Of a DNA stretch of 64,000 nucleotides, positions 1-8,346 are shown piece by piece; positions within the stretch are counted from its first letter, which is position 1; each line of letters begins with the position of its first letter. The DNA is from CAVUCH01 sp963763095 (GTDB taxonomy: Bacteria; Acidobacteriota; Vicinamibacteria; Vicinamibacterales; JAENWD01), in contig CAVXNR010000009.1 in the NCBI GenBank assembly GCA_963763095.1, positions 1 through 64,000 on the forward strand. Direction: 5' to 3'. Position numbers and translations under genes: made by a program. Below the pieces are notes generated by a model, which was not told where the DNA came from, did not search any database, and saw only the letters and a list, made by a program, of their open reading frames with translations.

Positions 1-1
1 T

Positions 2-121
2 GCCCAGATCTTTCATGGTCAGGCAGCCCTCGAAACCGCTGTCGTGGCCGCCACCGACTGGGCCTCGGCGGACGGCGACTCCTTCGATTACGACAACTGG
101 AGCGGTGTATCGCCGTCGTAA
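2..121 (+). CDS. C-terminal fragment of an unknown protein
   Basis: An open frame enters from the left edge and ends with TAA at 119-121, giving the last 39 residues of a protein that ends in DNWSGVSPS. The acidic, aromatic tail (ASADGDSFDYDNW) reads like real protein and the stop is followed by a palindrome that could end transcription. Too little is visible to assign a family. Confidence 0.45.
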   Translation, partial: AQIFHGQAALETAVVAATDWASADGDSFDYDNWSGVSPS

Positions 122-179
122 ACGCGCTGACGCACCCCTGACGATCCCTCACATCGCAAGGGCAGAGGCGGCCCGCCGG

Positions 180-201
180 GCCGGACCCGATCGGGTCCGG
201 C
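180..201. terminator. 22-bp perfect palindrome, possible terminator
   Basis: Nine-base arms GCCGGACCC and GGGTCCGGC surround GATC, between the end of the partial gene at 121 and the helicase start near 248. It can form a strong hairpin but no T-run follows, so it may equally be a protein-binding palindrome. Confidence 0.35.
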
Positions 202-247
202 GGACCGCTGATGCGACGCCCGGCTCGGTCGCCGTTCGTTGTAGTCT

Positions 248-1636
248 GTGCGGATGCCATTTGCGACGCTTCCGCTCCACCCGCTCCTGCTCAAGGGCCT
301 CAAAGACCTCGGGTTCGTCCGTCCCACGCCAATCCAAGCCGATGCGATTCCGCCGGCGCTCGCCGGACGCGATGTGCTCGCCTGCGCGATGACGGGCAGC
401 GGCAAGACCTTCGCCTTCCTCCTGCCGATCCTGCAGCAGCTCATGGAGAAGCCGCGGGGCACGACCCGCACCCTGGTCATTACGCCAACCCGCGAGCTTG
501 CGGCACAGATTCTCGAGGCGCTCAACGATGTGGCCGTGCACACGCCGATCACCGGGGCCGCGGTCTACGGCGGCGTGTCGATGGGCCCTCAGGAGCACGC
601 GTTCCGCAGCGGCGCCGACGTGATCATCGCCACTCCCGGCCGGCTGCTCGACCACTTCCGGCAGCCGTACGCGAAGCTGACCGGTGTGGAGTACCTCGTG
701 CTCGACGAGGCGGACCGAATGCTCGACATGGGCTTCCTGCCCGACATCCGCCGGGTGCTGCGCCACCTGCCCGTGCGGCGGCAGACGCTGTTCTTCAGCG
801 CGACGATGCCGCCTCCGATTGCCGCACTCACGCGCGAGTTGCTGCGGGATCCGGTGACCATCAACCTGCAGCGCCAGGCGGCCCCGGCGGTCGGGATCAC
901 GCAGGCTGTCTACCCGGTAGAGGGACGGCTCAAGTCTGCGCTTCTGCTGGCGCTGCTGCGCAGCGGCGAGATGCAGGAGGCGCTGGTCTTCACGCGAACC
1001 AAGCACCGCGCGAACCGGCTGGCAGCCTATCTGGCAGCGCAGGGGATTGCCGCCGAACGCATTCACGGCAACCGCTCGCAGGGACGGAGGACGGAGGCCC
1101 TCCAGGGGTTCAAGTCGGGCCGGTACCGCGTGCTCGTCGCCACTGACATCGCGGCGCGCGGGATCGACGTCGAAGCGCTCGGGCACGTCGTCAACTTCGA
1201 TGTTCCCGCGGTGCCTGACGATTACATCCACCGCGTCGGGCGCACCGCGCGTGCGGAGGCCACCGGAGACGCGTTCACGTTCGTCTCGCCCGAGGAAGAA
1301 CCGGACCTGCAGGCGATCGAGAAGGCGGTCGGCAAGCGGCTGCCGCGTGTGACACTGCCCGGGTTCGACTATTCCGCCCGGGCCGACTCGCTCGAGGTTC
1401 CCCTTGCGCAGCGCATTGCCGCCATTCGCCAGCGCCGCGCCGCCGAGCGGCCGCGCTCGCAAGGTGGACGCTCGCAGGGACGGGGGGCAGGCCAGCAGGC
1501 TCGCCCGGACGCAGCCCGCGGCGACCGTCCTCCCCGACGCGAACACCCGTCGCATCCCCAGCGACATCCCCAGGGTGCCCGACACCGCGGCGGGCAAAGC
1601 GGCGCGAGCAGCCGGGGACCGGGAAGAGGAAGATAG
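248..1636 (+). CDS. DEAD-box ATP-dependent RNA helicase, RhlE-like
   Basis: Cytoplasmic RNA helicase that unwinds short RNA duplexes with ATP, probably in ribosome assembly or RNA decay. All family motifs are visible: Q motif (GFVRPTPIQ, residues 22-30), Walker A AMTGSGKT (47-54), PTRELA (80-85), DEAD (153-156), SAT (184-186), and later RGIDVE and HRVGRTAR. The core ends near residue 375 and is followed by a basic, Arg/Gly/Gln-rich disordered tail typical of RhlE proteins, which binds RNA. The frame opens with GTG at 248; the ATG at 254 is an equally good start and removes two residues. It stands alone, with a DUF1080 gene 32 bp downstream. Confidence 0.93.
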   Translation: MRMPFATLPLHPLLLKGLKDLGFVRPTPIQADAIPPALAGRDVLACAMTGSGKTFAFLLPILQQLMEKPRGTTRTLVITPTRELAAQILEALNDVAVHTPITGAAVYGGVSMGPQEHAFRSGADVIIATPGRLLDHFRQPYAKLTGVEYLVLDEADRMLDMGFLPDIRRVLRHLPVRRQTLFFSATMPPPIAALTRELLRDPVTINLQRQAAPAVGITQAVYPVEGRLKSALLLALLRSGEMQEALVFTRTKHRANRLAAYLAAQGIAAERIHGNRSQGRRTEALQGFKSGRYRVLVATDIAARGIDVEALGHVVNFDVPAVPDDYIHRVGRTARAEATGDAFTFVSPEEEPDLQAIEKAVGKRLPRVTLPGFDYSARADSLEVPLAQRIAAIRQRRAAERPRSQGGRSQGRGAGQQARPDAARGDRPPRREHPSHPQRHPQGARHRGGQSGASSRGPGRGR

Positions 1637-1668
1637 CCATCAACCCCACACTGAACCTGGAGGCATCG

Positions 1669-2625
1669 ATGTTTCGCTCGCTTCGTCCTGCGGCCATGCT
1701 CGTCACCGCCCTCGTTCTCGCCTGCGCCACGCTGATCGCCGGGCAGGAGCCGAAGACGGGTTTTGCCGATCCCGTCCTTGGTCGATGGGACCTCACCGTG
1801 AAGGGTGCGAACGCCGAGTACCCGTCGTGGGTCGAAATTCACCTGCGGAAGGAAACGCAGCTGCAGGGCCGGTTCGTCGGGCAATCGGGCAGCTCGCGGA
1901 ACCTCACCCGCGTCGAGTACCGCGACGGCATGCTGGAGTTCGCAGTTGCGCCGCAGTACGAAAAGCAGCAGAGCGAGCTGGTGTTCAACGGCCGACTGGC
2001 CGGAGATCGGCTGGAAGGAACGACAAAGGCCCCCGATGGCACCTCCATCAGCTGGATCGGCGTGCGCGCACCGGCGCTGCTGCGGGATGCGGCGCCAACG
2101 TGGGCCGCGGCGATCGATCTGTTCGATGGCACCAGCACGGCGGGGTGGCGCCACCGCGGCTCGCAGACCTGCTGGAAGGTCGAGGGCGGCGCGCTGATGA
2201 ACTCGCCCAAGTGCGTCGACATCATCAGCGAGCGTACGTTCTCCGACTTCAAGCTGCACGTCGAGTTCAACTATCCGCCCGGCAGCAACAGCGGCATCTA
2301 TCTGCGCGGCCGCTACGAGGTGCAGATTCAGGACGATGCGGGACGGGCCACTGACCCATTGCGCATGGGTGGCGTCTACGGATTCCTGCGGCCCTACGCT
2401 GACGCCGCGCTCAAAGCGGGCCAACCGCAGTCGTACGACATCACACTGATCGGCCGGCGGGTCACTGTTGCGCTCAACGGCAAGACGATCATCGACAACG
2501 AGATCATTCCCGGTATCACCGGCGGCGCACTCGACAGCAACGAAGGAGAGCCCGGTCCCATCCTGCTCCAGGGAGATCACGGGCCGGTGTCGTTCCGGAA
2601 GGTTGTGATCACGCCGGCTTCCTGA
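1669..2625 (+). CDS. Secreted DUF1080 (3-keto-disaccharide hydrolase-like) protein
   Basis: 318 residues with an N-terminal signal peptide (hydrophobic stretch near residues 8-25). Residues 140-316 match the DUF1080 / 3-keto-disaccharide hydrolase fold, a jelly-roll lectin-like domain: FDGTSTAGWRH, a central SNSGIYLRGRYEVQIQD strand pair, and the terminal GPVSFRKVVI strand. Family members act in the periplasm or outside the cell on 3-keto sugars or bind glycans. Residues 35-135 form a separate beta-rich region I do not recognise. It starts 32 bp after the helicase; a GGAGGCATC upstream of ATG 1669 fits a ribosome-binding site. It converges on the histidine kinase at 2659. Confidence 0.85.
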   Translation: MFRSLRPAAMLVTALVLACATLIAGQEPKTGFADPVLGRWDLTVKGANAEYPSWVEIHLRKETQLQGRFVGQSGSSRNLTRVEYRDGMLEFAVAPQYEKQQSELVFNGRLAGDRLEGTTKAPDGTSISWIGVRAPALLRDAAPTWAAAIDLFDGTSTAGWRHRGSQTCWKVEGGALMNSPKCVDIISERTFSDFKLHVEFNYPPGSNSGIYLRGRYEVQIQDDAGRATDPLRMGGVYGFLRPYADAALKAGQPQSYDITLIGRRVTVALNGKTIIDNEIIPGITGGALDSNEGEPGPILLQGDHGPVSFRKVVITPAS

Positions 2626-2658
2626 TCCTCCGGCGGTGTGATCGTTCGGGGTGAGCGC

Positions 2659-3393
2659 CTAGCCGGCCTGTCCCGCATCCTCCGGCAGATCGAGCACGAA
2701 GGTCGCGCCCGGTCCTTCATCGAGGACCGAGAGGCGCCCGCCGTGGGCTGCCGCCGTGTGCGCCGCAACCGGGAGGCCGAGGCCGACTGCTCCGCTCGCC
2801 GGGTGCGTCGTGAAGAACGGTTCGAAGATACGCTCCCGCAGCACCGGGGGCACCCCCGGGCCTGTGTCCGTCACTGAGAGACGGACCCGCCCGGCAGTGC
2901 AGGTCATGCCGATGCGCAGCTCACGTGTCTCTGCGCCCGCGATGGCCTCCTGCGCGTTCGCCAGCAGGTTCAACACCGCCTGCTCGAGGTCGCGCGCGCT
3001 CCCGCGCACCGCGAACCGCTGCTCCGCCACCGCGCGGACCGTGCGGATGCCCGCCCGATCGAGCTCGTACGAGCGCAAGGTCAGCGCGCGGTCGACGAGC
3101 GCACCGAGATCCACTCGCGCGTGCGGTTCGGCGGGCGCGCGCACATAGCTTACGACCTGCTTGATCTTCCCGCCCGCCTGATCGGCGTGCGTGCCGATGC
3201 GTTCGATGCGCAGCAGGGCGTCCTGCGGCAGGTCGTCACGCTCGGCGAGCAGCTCGATCAGGCCGCCCATGACCTGCAGCGAGTTGTTGAGCTCGTGCGC
3301 GAGGGACGAGACGAATCGCGCCACCGTGGCCAATCGATTGATCTGGGCCAGCTGCTCGGGGCTGAGTGGCCCGGTCGTGTCGCCTTCGGCCAT
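2659..3393 (-). CDS. Sensor histidine kinase without input domain (HisKA-HATPase)
   Basis: A 244-residue soluble kinase core. His33 lies in the H-box SSLAHELNNSLQVM, the N-box is LLANAQEA near residue 150, followed by DTGPGV (G1) and GLGLPVAAHTAAAHGG (G2). There is no transmembrane segment, PAS or HAMP domain, so it must be driven by partner proteins. It lies 24 bp downstream of the HtrA-like protease on the same strand and is probably co-transcribed with it; no response regulator gene is adjacent. Its input and target are unknown. Confidence 0.85.
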   Translation of the reverse strand: MAEGDTTGPLSPEQLAQINRLATVARFVSSLAHELNNSLQVMGGLIELLAERDDLPQDALLRIERIGTHADQAGGKIKQVVSYVRAPAEPHARVDLGALVDRALTLRSYELDRAGIRTVRAVAEQRFAVRGSARDLEQAVLNLLANAQEAIAGAETRELRIGMTCTAGRVRLSVTDTGPGVPPVLRERIFEPFFTTHPASGAVGLGLPVAAHTAAAHGGRLSVLDEGPGATFVLDLPEDAGQAG

Positions 3394-3417
3394 GGACGTG
3401 CGCCCCTCCGCGTCGAC

Positions 3418-4923
3418 CTACTCGACCCGACCGGCGAGAAACAGCATCTCGCCTTCCCGTTCGACGTGCAGGACGAGCGCCTCCCCTACTTTGAGCGCGT
3501 CGACTGCTGTCCGGAGCGTCGCAATGTCGGTGACGACCGTACGATTGACGGCATGGATCACATCGCCCGGCTGCAGTTCGCCTTCCCACGTCGGGGGTCC
3601 CGTGCGAGCGGCGGCCGCGACCACGACTCCCGACGCCACACGCAGGTCTGGAAGCATCTGGGCGAGGGGGCGGTTGAACGTCAGTCCCAGGATTCCCAGG
3701 CGCTTGATCAGGTGGTCGTCAGGACGAGCCATCCCGGCGAAACGGTTCGGATCATCGCCGCGCTCGATCACGGTCACCGGGACGTCGAGGGTGCGTGTGC
3801 CCCGGAGAACCTGCAGCGTCACCACGTCGCCAATCGCGCGGCCGTACAGGTTCACCTGCAGCTGCCGTCCGTTCTCCATCGGTTTGCCGTCAAGCGCCGC
3901 CACGATATCTCCGGGTTCGATCCCGGCCTTTGCGGCAGGGCCCGCGGGGTTCACGTCGCCGAGCACGACACCCCAGTTGCGCGGCAGCTTGAGCCCTTCG
4001 GCGAGCGAGGTCGTGATCGTCTGGGCGCGCACCCCGATCTCGCCGCGGCGCACACGTCCATACTTCCGCACCTGATCGAAGATGTTGCGGACGATGTTGC
4101 TGGGGGCGGCGAACCCGAGCCCCTCGTTGCCGCCGGACTGGGACAGAATCAGGGTGTTGATCCCCACGACACGGCCTTCTGTATCCACCAGCGGACCGCC
4201 GCTGTTGCCGGGATTGATCGACGCGTCGGTCTGGATGTAGATCATCGGATCGTCTGGTTCGAGCTGCCGCGCGACCGCGCTTACGACGCCAAGCGTCACG
4301 GAGCTGTCGAGACCGAGCGGGCTGCCGAACGCGAGCACCAGCTGTCCCGACCGGACGGCGTCGGAGTCTGCCAGCTCGAGGAACGGCAGCGCCTGCTCGT
4401 CCACCTTCAGCACGGACAAGTCCGTCTCCTCGTCGATCGCGACGATTTGCGCGCCGATGACCCGGGGGCGCGGGCCCACGATGGATCGCGAGGCGCCCCG
4501 CCTCCCAGCCGGCAGTTGCACCTGCACCTTGTACGCGCCCTGCACGACGTGGGCGTTGGTGACGATGTAGCCGGCCGGATCGAGGATGACGCCGGATCCG
4601 GTGTTCCGTTGCTGCGCAAGCAGTGATCGTTCCTCGCTCGGGTCGGACGGTGGCGCGTACCCCACCGCGAAGACCTGGACGATCGCCGGCCCGACGCGGT
4701 CGCTCAGCGCTTCGAGCGTCCGGCTGATCTGCCGCAGGTCCGTGCCAGCGGCCGCGGCCTTGGACTGCGCCGGTTGCGCCGACGCGGGCGACGCGGACGC
4801 GGCAATCGCCGCCAGCAGCATCAACGAGCCGCGTGCGAACCCTGCAGCGCGGCCTGCAACGGCGGCGCTGCGGGCGGGCACGCGTCGGAGTGCGCCTCGT
4901 CGGAAGCGATAGAATGAGCCCAT
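3418..4923 (-). CDS. HtrA/DegP-like serine protease with two PDZ domains
   Basis: Envelope quality-control protease. An N-terminal hydrophobic segment (LMLLAAIAASASPASAQ) directs export. The catalytic triad is readable: His in TNAHVV, Asp in ETDLSVLKVD, Ser in NPGNSGGPLVD. PDZ1 starts at the GEIGVRAQTI segment and PDZ2 covers the last 90 residues (GDVIHAVNRTVV). The frame is open to an ATG at 4962, but that would overlap the divergent pyrophosphatase start at 4961; the ATG at 4923 (MGSFYRFRRG) leaves 37 bp for two promoters and is preferred. The downstream kinase at 3393 may form an operon with it. Confidence 0.88.
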   Translation of the reverse strand: MGSFYRFRRGALRRVPARSAAVAGRAAGFARGSLMLLAAIAASASPASAQPAQSKAAAAGTDLRQISRTLEALSDRVGPAIVQVFAVGYAPPSDPSEERSLLAQQRNTGSGVILDPAGYIVTNAHVVQGAYKVQVQLPAGRRGASRSIVGPRPRVIGAQIVAIDEETDLSVLKVDEQALPFLELADSDAVRSGQLVLAFGSPLGLDSSVTLGVVSAVARQLEPDDPMIYIQTDASINPGNSGGPLVDTEGRVVGINTLILSQSGGNEGLGFAAPSNIVRNIFDQVRKYGRVRRGEIGVRAQTITTSLAEGLKLPRNWGVVLGDVNPAGPAAKAGIEPGDIVAALDGKPMENGRQLQVNLYGRAIGDVVTLQVLRGTRTLDVPVTVIERGDDPNRFAGMARPDDHLIKRLGILGLTFNRPLAQMLPDLRVASGVVVAAAARTGPPTWEGELQPGDVIHAVNRTVVTDIATLRTAVDALKVGEALVLHVEREGEMLFLAGRVE

Positions 4924-4960
4924 CCACGGGCGTCGGGCGCGTGGCGAGGAGTTATTCCGC

Positions 4961-5509
4961 ATGCACGCGTGGCACGATGTCTATGTTGATGATCATCTGA
5001 TTGAAACGGCCTTTCCCGTCGTCATCGAGGTGCCGATGGGGAGCAAGAACAAATACGAGCTCGACAAGGAAACAGGGCTCTTGCAACTGGACCGGGTACT
5101 CTACAGCGCCGTGCACTATCCCGCCAACTACGGCTTCATCCCACGCACGTTCTGCGAAGACGGCGACCCGCTGGACGTCCTGGTGCTCAGCCAGGAAGCC
5201 GTCGTGCCTCTCACGATCATCGAAGCGCGGGCCATCGGCGTCATGCGCATGCGCGACGAGAAGGGGCTCGACGACAAGATTATCGCGGTGAGCGTGCGCG
5301 ATCCGGCTTTCTCGGATTACACCGATCACCCGCAGCTGCCGGGCTATATCCTCCGCGAGGTGCGGCGGTTCTTCGAGGACTACAAGATCCTGGAGCACAA
5401 GCAGGTGGTCATCGAAGATTTCCTGGGCCCGGCCGACGCGTTCCGGATCGTGGCGGATGCGCTCGACATGTACCGCCGGCTTCGACGTGGCGAGATCACC
5501 CGGCACTAG
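4961..5509 (+). CDS. ppa: Inorganic pyrophosphatase, family I
   Basis: Soluble enzyme that hydrolyses pyrophosphate to phosphate and so drives biosynthetic reactions. The 182-residue length is normal for a bacterial family I enzyme. The metal-binding signature EDGDPLDVLVL is present, with the upstream substrate-binding KYELDKETG, YPANYGFIP, and the later DYTDHPQLP and FFEDYKILE segments. It is divergent from the HtrA gene. The tryptophanase-like gene follows after at most 9 bp, so the two are probably co-transcribed. Confidence 0.94.
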   Translation: MHAWHDVYVDDHLIETAFPVVIEVPMGSKNKYELDKETGLLQLDRVLYSAVHYPANYGFIPRTFCEDGDPLDVLVLSQEAVVPLTIIEARAIGVMRMRDEKGLDDKIIAVSVRDPAFSDYTDHPQLPGYILREVRRFFEDYKILEHKQVVIEDFLGPADAFRIVADALDMYRRLRRGEITRH

Positions 5510-5512
5510 CAG

Positions 5513-6889
5513 TTGGCCATGCCGTTCCGCACCATCATCGAGCCGTTCCGCATCAAGTCGGTGGACGCCCTCAAGTTCACACGCCGTGAGGATCGGGAGG
5601 CGGCGCTCGACGCGGCCGGGCGCAACGTGTTCCTCCTCCATGCCGACGACGTGCTCGTCGACCTGCTCACGGATTCAGGGACCGGGGCCATGTCGGCGGC
5701 ACAGTGGGGCGCGCTCATGCAGGGCGACGAATCGTATGCGGGCAGCCGGTCGTTCTACCGGTTCCGCGACGTCGTGCAGGCGCTCACCGGCTTCACGCAC
5801 ATCATTCCCACGCACCAGGGGCGCGCGGCCGAGCGCATCCTGTTCCACACGACCCTGGCGCCCGGACAGATCGTCCCGAACAACAATCACTTCGATACGA
5901 CTCGCGCGAACATCGAGGTGGAAGGCGCCGAGGCCCTCGATCTGGTGATCCCCGAGGGGCGGGTCCCGGCCACCGCGCACCCGTTCAAAGGGAACATCGA
6001 CGTGGCCGCCCTCGAGCGTCTGCTCGAGCGCCACGCCGACCGCGTGCCACTGGTCATGGTGACCGTCACGAACAATTCGGGGGGCGGACAGCCGGTCTCC
6101 CTCGAAAACCTGCGCGGCGTCCGCTCGCTCTGCGATCGATACGGGAAGCCTTTCTTCCTGGACGCATGCCGCTTCGCCGAGAACGCGTACTTCATCAAGC
6201 TGCGCGAGCCTGGCCAGGCCCACAGGCCGCCGCGCGACATCGCACGGGAGATGTTCTCGCTCGCCGACGGGTGCACCATGTCGGCGAAAAAGGACGGTCT
6301 TGCGAACATCGGCGGCTTCCTCGCCATGAACGATGATGCCTGGGCCGAGCGCGCACGAAACCTGCTAATCCTGACAGAAGGGTTCCCCACGTACGGAGGA
6401 CTGGCCGGCTACGATCTCGAGGCCATCGCACGCGGGCTGGAAGAGGTAGTGGAGGAACCGTACCTGCGCTACCGGATCCGTTCGACCGCCTATCTGGGCG
6501 AGAAGCTCACGGCGGGGGGTGTCCCCATCATTCAGCCCCCGGGCGGCCACGCGATCTACATCGACGCCCGCGCGCTGCTGCGCCATATCCCGCCGCTCGA
6601 GTACCCGGGGATCGCGCTCGTGAACGCCCTCTATCTGGAGGCCGGTATCAGGGCCGTCGAGATCGGCACCGTCATGTTCGGGCGTCATGCGGATGGTGCG
6701 GAGTCGCCTGCCGCCATGGATCTCGTGCGCCTGGCGATTCCCAGACGGGTGTACACGCAGTCGCACATCGACTACGTGGCTGAGGCGGTGCTCCATGTCG
6801 CGTCGGTCGGCGAGTCGCTGAGGGGCTACCGGATCACGGCGAGCGCCAACGTGTTGCGGCACTTCACTGCCCGTTTCGAGGGCCTGTAA
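5513..6889 (+). CDS. tnaA: Tryptophanase / tyrosine phenol-lyase (PLP beta-eliminating lyase)
   Basis: PLP-dependent C-C lyase that splits an aromatic amino acid to indole or phenol, pyruvate and ammonia. The PLP-lysine site is CTMSAKKDGLANIGG (about residues 259-273), close to the family's TMSGKKDCLVNIGG. Other family blocks are PTHQGRAAE, NNHFDTTRANIE, TVTNNSGGGQPVS and the Lys/Arg-rich C-terminus. The substrate cannot be fixed by eye: both enzymes share these motifs. The frame opens with TTG at 5513, but the ATG at 5519 (MPFRTIIEPF) is more likely. No tnaC-type leader peptide fits, because the gene follows ppa almost directly. Confidence 0.9.
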   Translation: MAMPFRTIIEPFRIKSVDALKFTRREDREAALDAAGRNVFLLHADDVLVDLLTDSGTGAMSAAQWGALMQGDESYAGSRSFYRFRDVVQALTGFTHIIPTHQGRAAERILFHTTLAPGQIVPNNNHFDTTRANIEVEGAEALDLVIPEGRVPATAHPFKGNIDVAALERLLERHADRVPLVMVTVTNNSGGGQPVSLENLRGVRSLCDRYGKPFFLDACRFAENAYFIKLREPGQAHRPPRDIAREMFSLADGCTMSAKKDGLANIGGFLAMNDDAWAERARNLLILTEGFPTYGGLAGYDLEAIARGLEEVVEEPYLRYRIRSTAYLGEKLTAGGVPIIQPPGGHAIYIDARALLRHIPPLEYPGIALVNALYLEAGIRAVEIGTVMFGRHADGAESPAAMDLVRLAIPRRVYTQSHIDYVAEAVLHVASVGESLRGYRITASANVLRHFTARFEGL

Positions 6890-6904
6890 GTCACTGTCCG
6901 GTTG

Positions 6905-6922
6905 TGGGACGACGGGATCCCA
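6905..6922. promoter_or_regulatory. Possible activator-binding dyad
   Basis: TGGGA-N8-TCCCA, an 18-bp inverted repeat about 85 bp upstream of a sigma-54-like promoter (7007-7021). Distance and symmetry suit the upstream site of an NtrC-type activator such as the one encoded at 10097-11503. This is inference from position and symmetry only. Confidence 0.25.
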
Positions 6923-7006
6923 GCAGCGCAACAGCAGGGGTCGGGCGCACGCCAGTGAACGCATCGTAAGACCTTTACGTCCAAGTGGTTGCCGGTTTCA
7001 CGCCGG

Positions 7007-7021
7007 TGGCACACGGTTTGA
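7007..7021 (+). promoter_or_regulatory. Sigma-54-like promoter (-24/-12) before the export cassette
   Basis: TGGCAC at 7007-7012, a 5-base spacer, then TTGA at 7018-7021, against the consensus TGGCAC-N5-TTGC. The invariant GG is at 7008-7009; the expected GC of the -12 element reads GA here, the only weak point. It lies 53 bp upstream of the ATG at 7074, and the same cluster encodes a sigma-54 activator. Confidence 0.4.
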
Positions 7022-7073
7022 CCTTTGAGAGGCTGCGCGCCGCAGGTTTTTACCGCGCGCACCACAGGAGATC

Positions 7074-8336
7074 ATGGATATTCCTCGCCCGTCAGTTGCC
7101 CGTCAGAAACGCATTCGACGCACCATTTTCGCGGTTGCTGGGCTGCTCGTGCTCGTGCTCGTCACCGTTGGTCTGGCGCAGCTGAAGCCGGCGGCGCCCA
7201 CCGTGGAGATCGGTTCCGTGTGGCCCGACACCGTCAAGCGGGGCTCGATGCTCCGCCAGGTGCGTGGTCCCGGCACGCTGGTGCCCGAAGACATCCGCTG
7301 GATCCCCGCAGCGACCGACGGGCGTGTCGAGCGAATCCTCACCCTGCCCGGCACCGTCGTCGAACCGGACACCGAGATTCTCGAGCTGAGCGATGAGCGC
7401 GTGCAGCAGGAGGCGCTCGATGCCGAGTATCTGCTCAAGGCAGCTGAAGCCGACCTCGCGAGCGTCCGGGTACGACTGCAGAACGAGCTGCTGCAGCAGC
7501 AGTCGGCCGCCGCCGACATCCAGGCCCAGTTCCACCGCGCCCGGATTACCGCCGAGGCCAACGAGCAGCTCTCGAAAGAGGGCCTGCAGTCGGCGGTGAC
7601 CACGCAAATCACTCGGGTCGAGGCCGACGAGCTCGAGAACCGCCATCGCATCGAGCAGGAGCGTCTCAAGATTCGCGGCGACTCGGCGCAGGCGCAGCTC
7701 GCCGCCGAGGAGGCGCGGGTGGCACAGCGGCGGGCGCTCTACGAGTTGCGACGCGGCCAGATCGAAGCGCTCAAAGTGCGCGCAGGCATTGCGGGCGTGC
7801 TGCAGGTGGTGCCCGTCGAGGTCGGGCAGCGCGTAGCGGTCGGTGCGAACCTCGCGCGTGTGGCGGCGCCGGGCCGGCTGAAAGCGGAGCTCCGGATCCC
7901 GGAAACGCAGGCCAAGGATCTGGAGGTTGGTCTCAAGGCGACCATCGACACGCGGAATGGCGAGGTCGAAGGCCGCGTGGCGCGCGTGGATCCGGCCGCG
8001 CAGAACGGCACCGTGCTCGTGGACGTCTCGTTCACGGGGCCGCTCCCGCGGGGCGCACGGCCCGATTTGAGCGTGGACGGCACGATTGAACTCGAACGGC
8101 TCGATAACGTCCTGTATGTGGGGCGCCCGGCGTTCGGGCAGGAGAACAGCACGGTGAGCCTCTTCAAGCTGCTCGGCCCGCCCGAGAAGGCCGATGCCGC
8201 CGAGCGCGTGCAGGTGAAGTTCGGCCGCAGCTCGGTGAACACAATCGAAATCGTAGGCGGTCTGCGCGAGGGCGACCGCGTCATCCTGTCCGACATGTCC
8301 GCCTGGGACGGCCGCGACCGTCTCCGCATCCGCTGA
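7074..8336 (+). CDS. Membrane fusion protein (HlyD/MacA-type adaptor) of an ABC exporter
   Basis: A 420-residue adaptor bridging an inner-membrane transporter and an outer-membrane channel. There is one N-terminal transmembrane helix (about residues 16-36), a first lipoyl half-domain (VERILTLPGTVVEPDTEILEL), a long coiled-coil hairpin rich in Glu, Gln and Ala (about 105-235), a second lipoyl half (AGIAGVLQVVPVEVGQRVAVG), then beta-barrel and membrane-proximal domains. An AGGAG stands 7 bp before the ATG. It leads a cluster with two ABC ATPases, a sigma-54 activator and a histidine kinase. No TolC or permease gene is adjacent. Confidence 0.88.
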   Translation: MDIPRPSVARQKRIRRTIFAVAGLLVLVLVTVGLAQLKPAAPTVEIGSVWPDTVKRGSMLRQVRGPGTLVPEDIRWIPAATDGRVERILTLPGTVVEPDTEILELSDERVQQEALDAEYLLKAAEADLASVRVRLQNELLQQQSAAADIQAQFHRARITAEANEQLSKEGLQSAVTTQITRVEADELENRHRIEQERLKIRGDSAQAQLAAEEARVAQRRALYELRRGQIEALKVRAGIAGVLQVVPVEVGQRVAVGANLARVAAPGRLKAELRIPETQAKDLEVGLKATIDTRNGEVEGRVARVDPAAQNGTVLVDVSFTGPLPRGARPDLSVDGTIELERLDNVLYVGRPAFGQENSTVSLFKLLGPPEKADAAERVQVKFGRSSVNTIEIVGGLREGDRVILSDMSAWDGRDRLRIR

Positions 8337-8346
8337 GGGAGTGCTC

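Noticed and set aside
149..1597. 482-codon open frame on the minus strand
   Set aside because: Antisense to the DEAD-box helicase; composition is Arg/Ala/Gly noise.
3121..4626. 501-codon open frame on the plus strand
   Set aside because: Antisense to the HtrA protease, whose triad and PDZ domains are intact.
7019..7055. Sigma-70 promoter with -35 TTGACC at 7019-7024
   Set aside because: No acceptable -10 hexamer lies at 16-18 bp; the sigma-54 reading of the same bases fits better.
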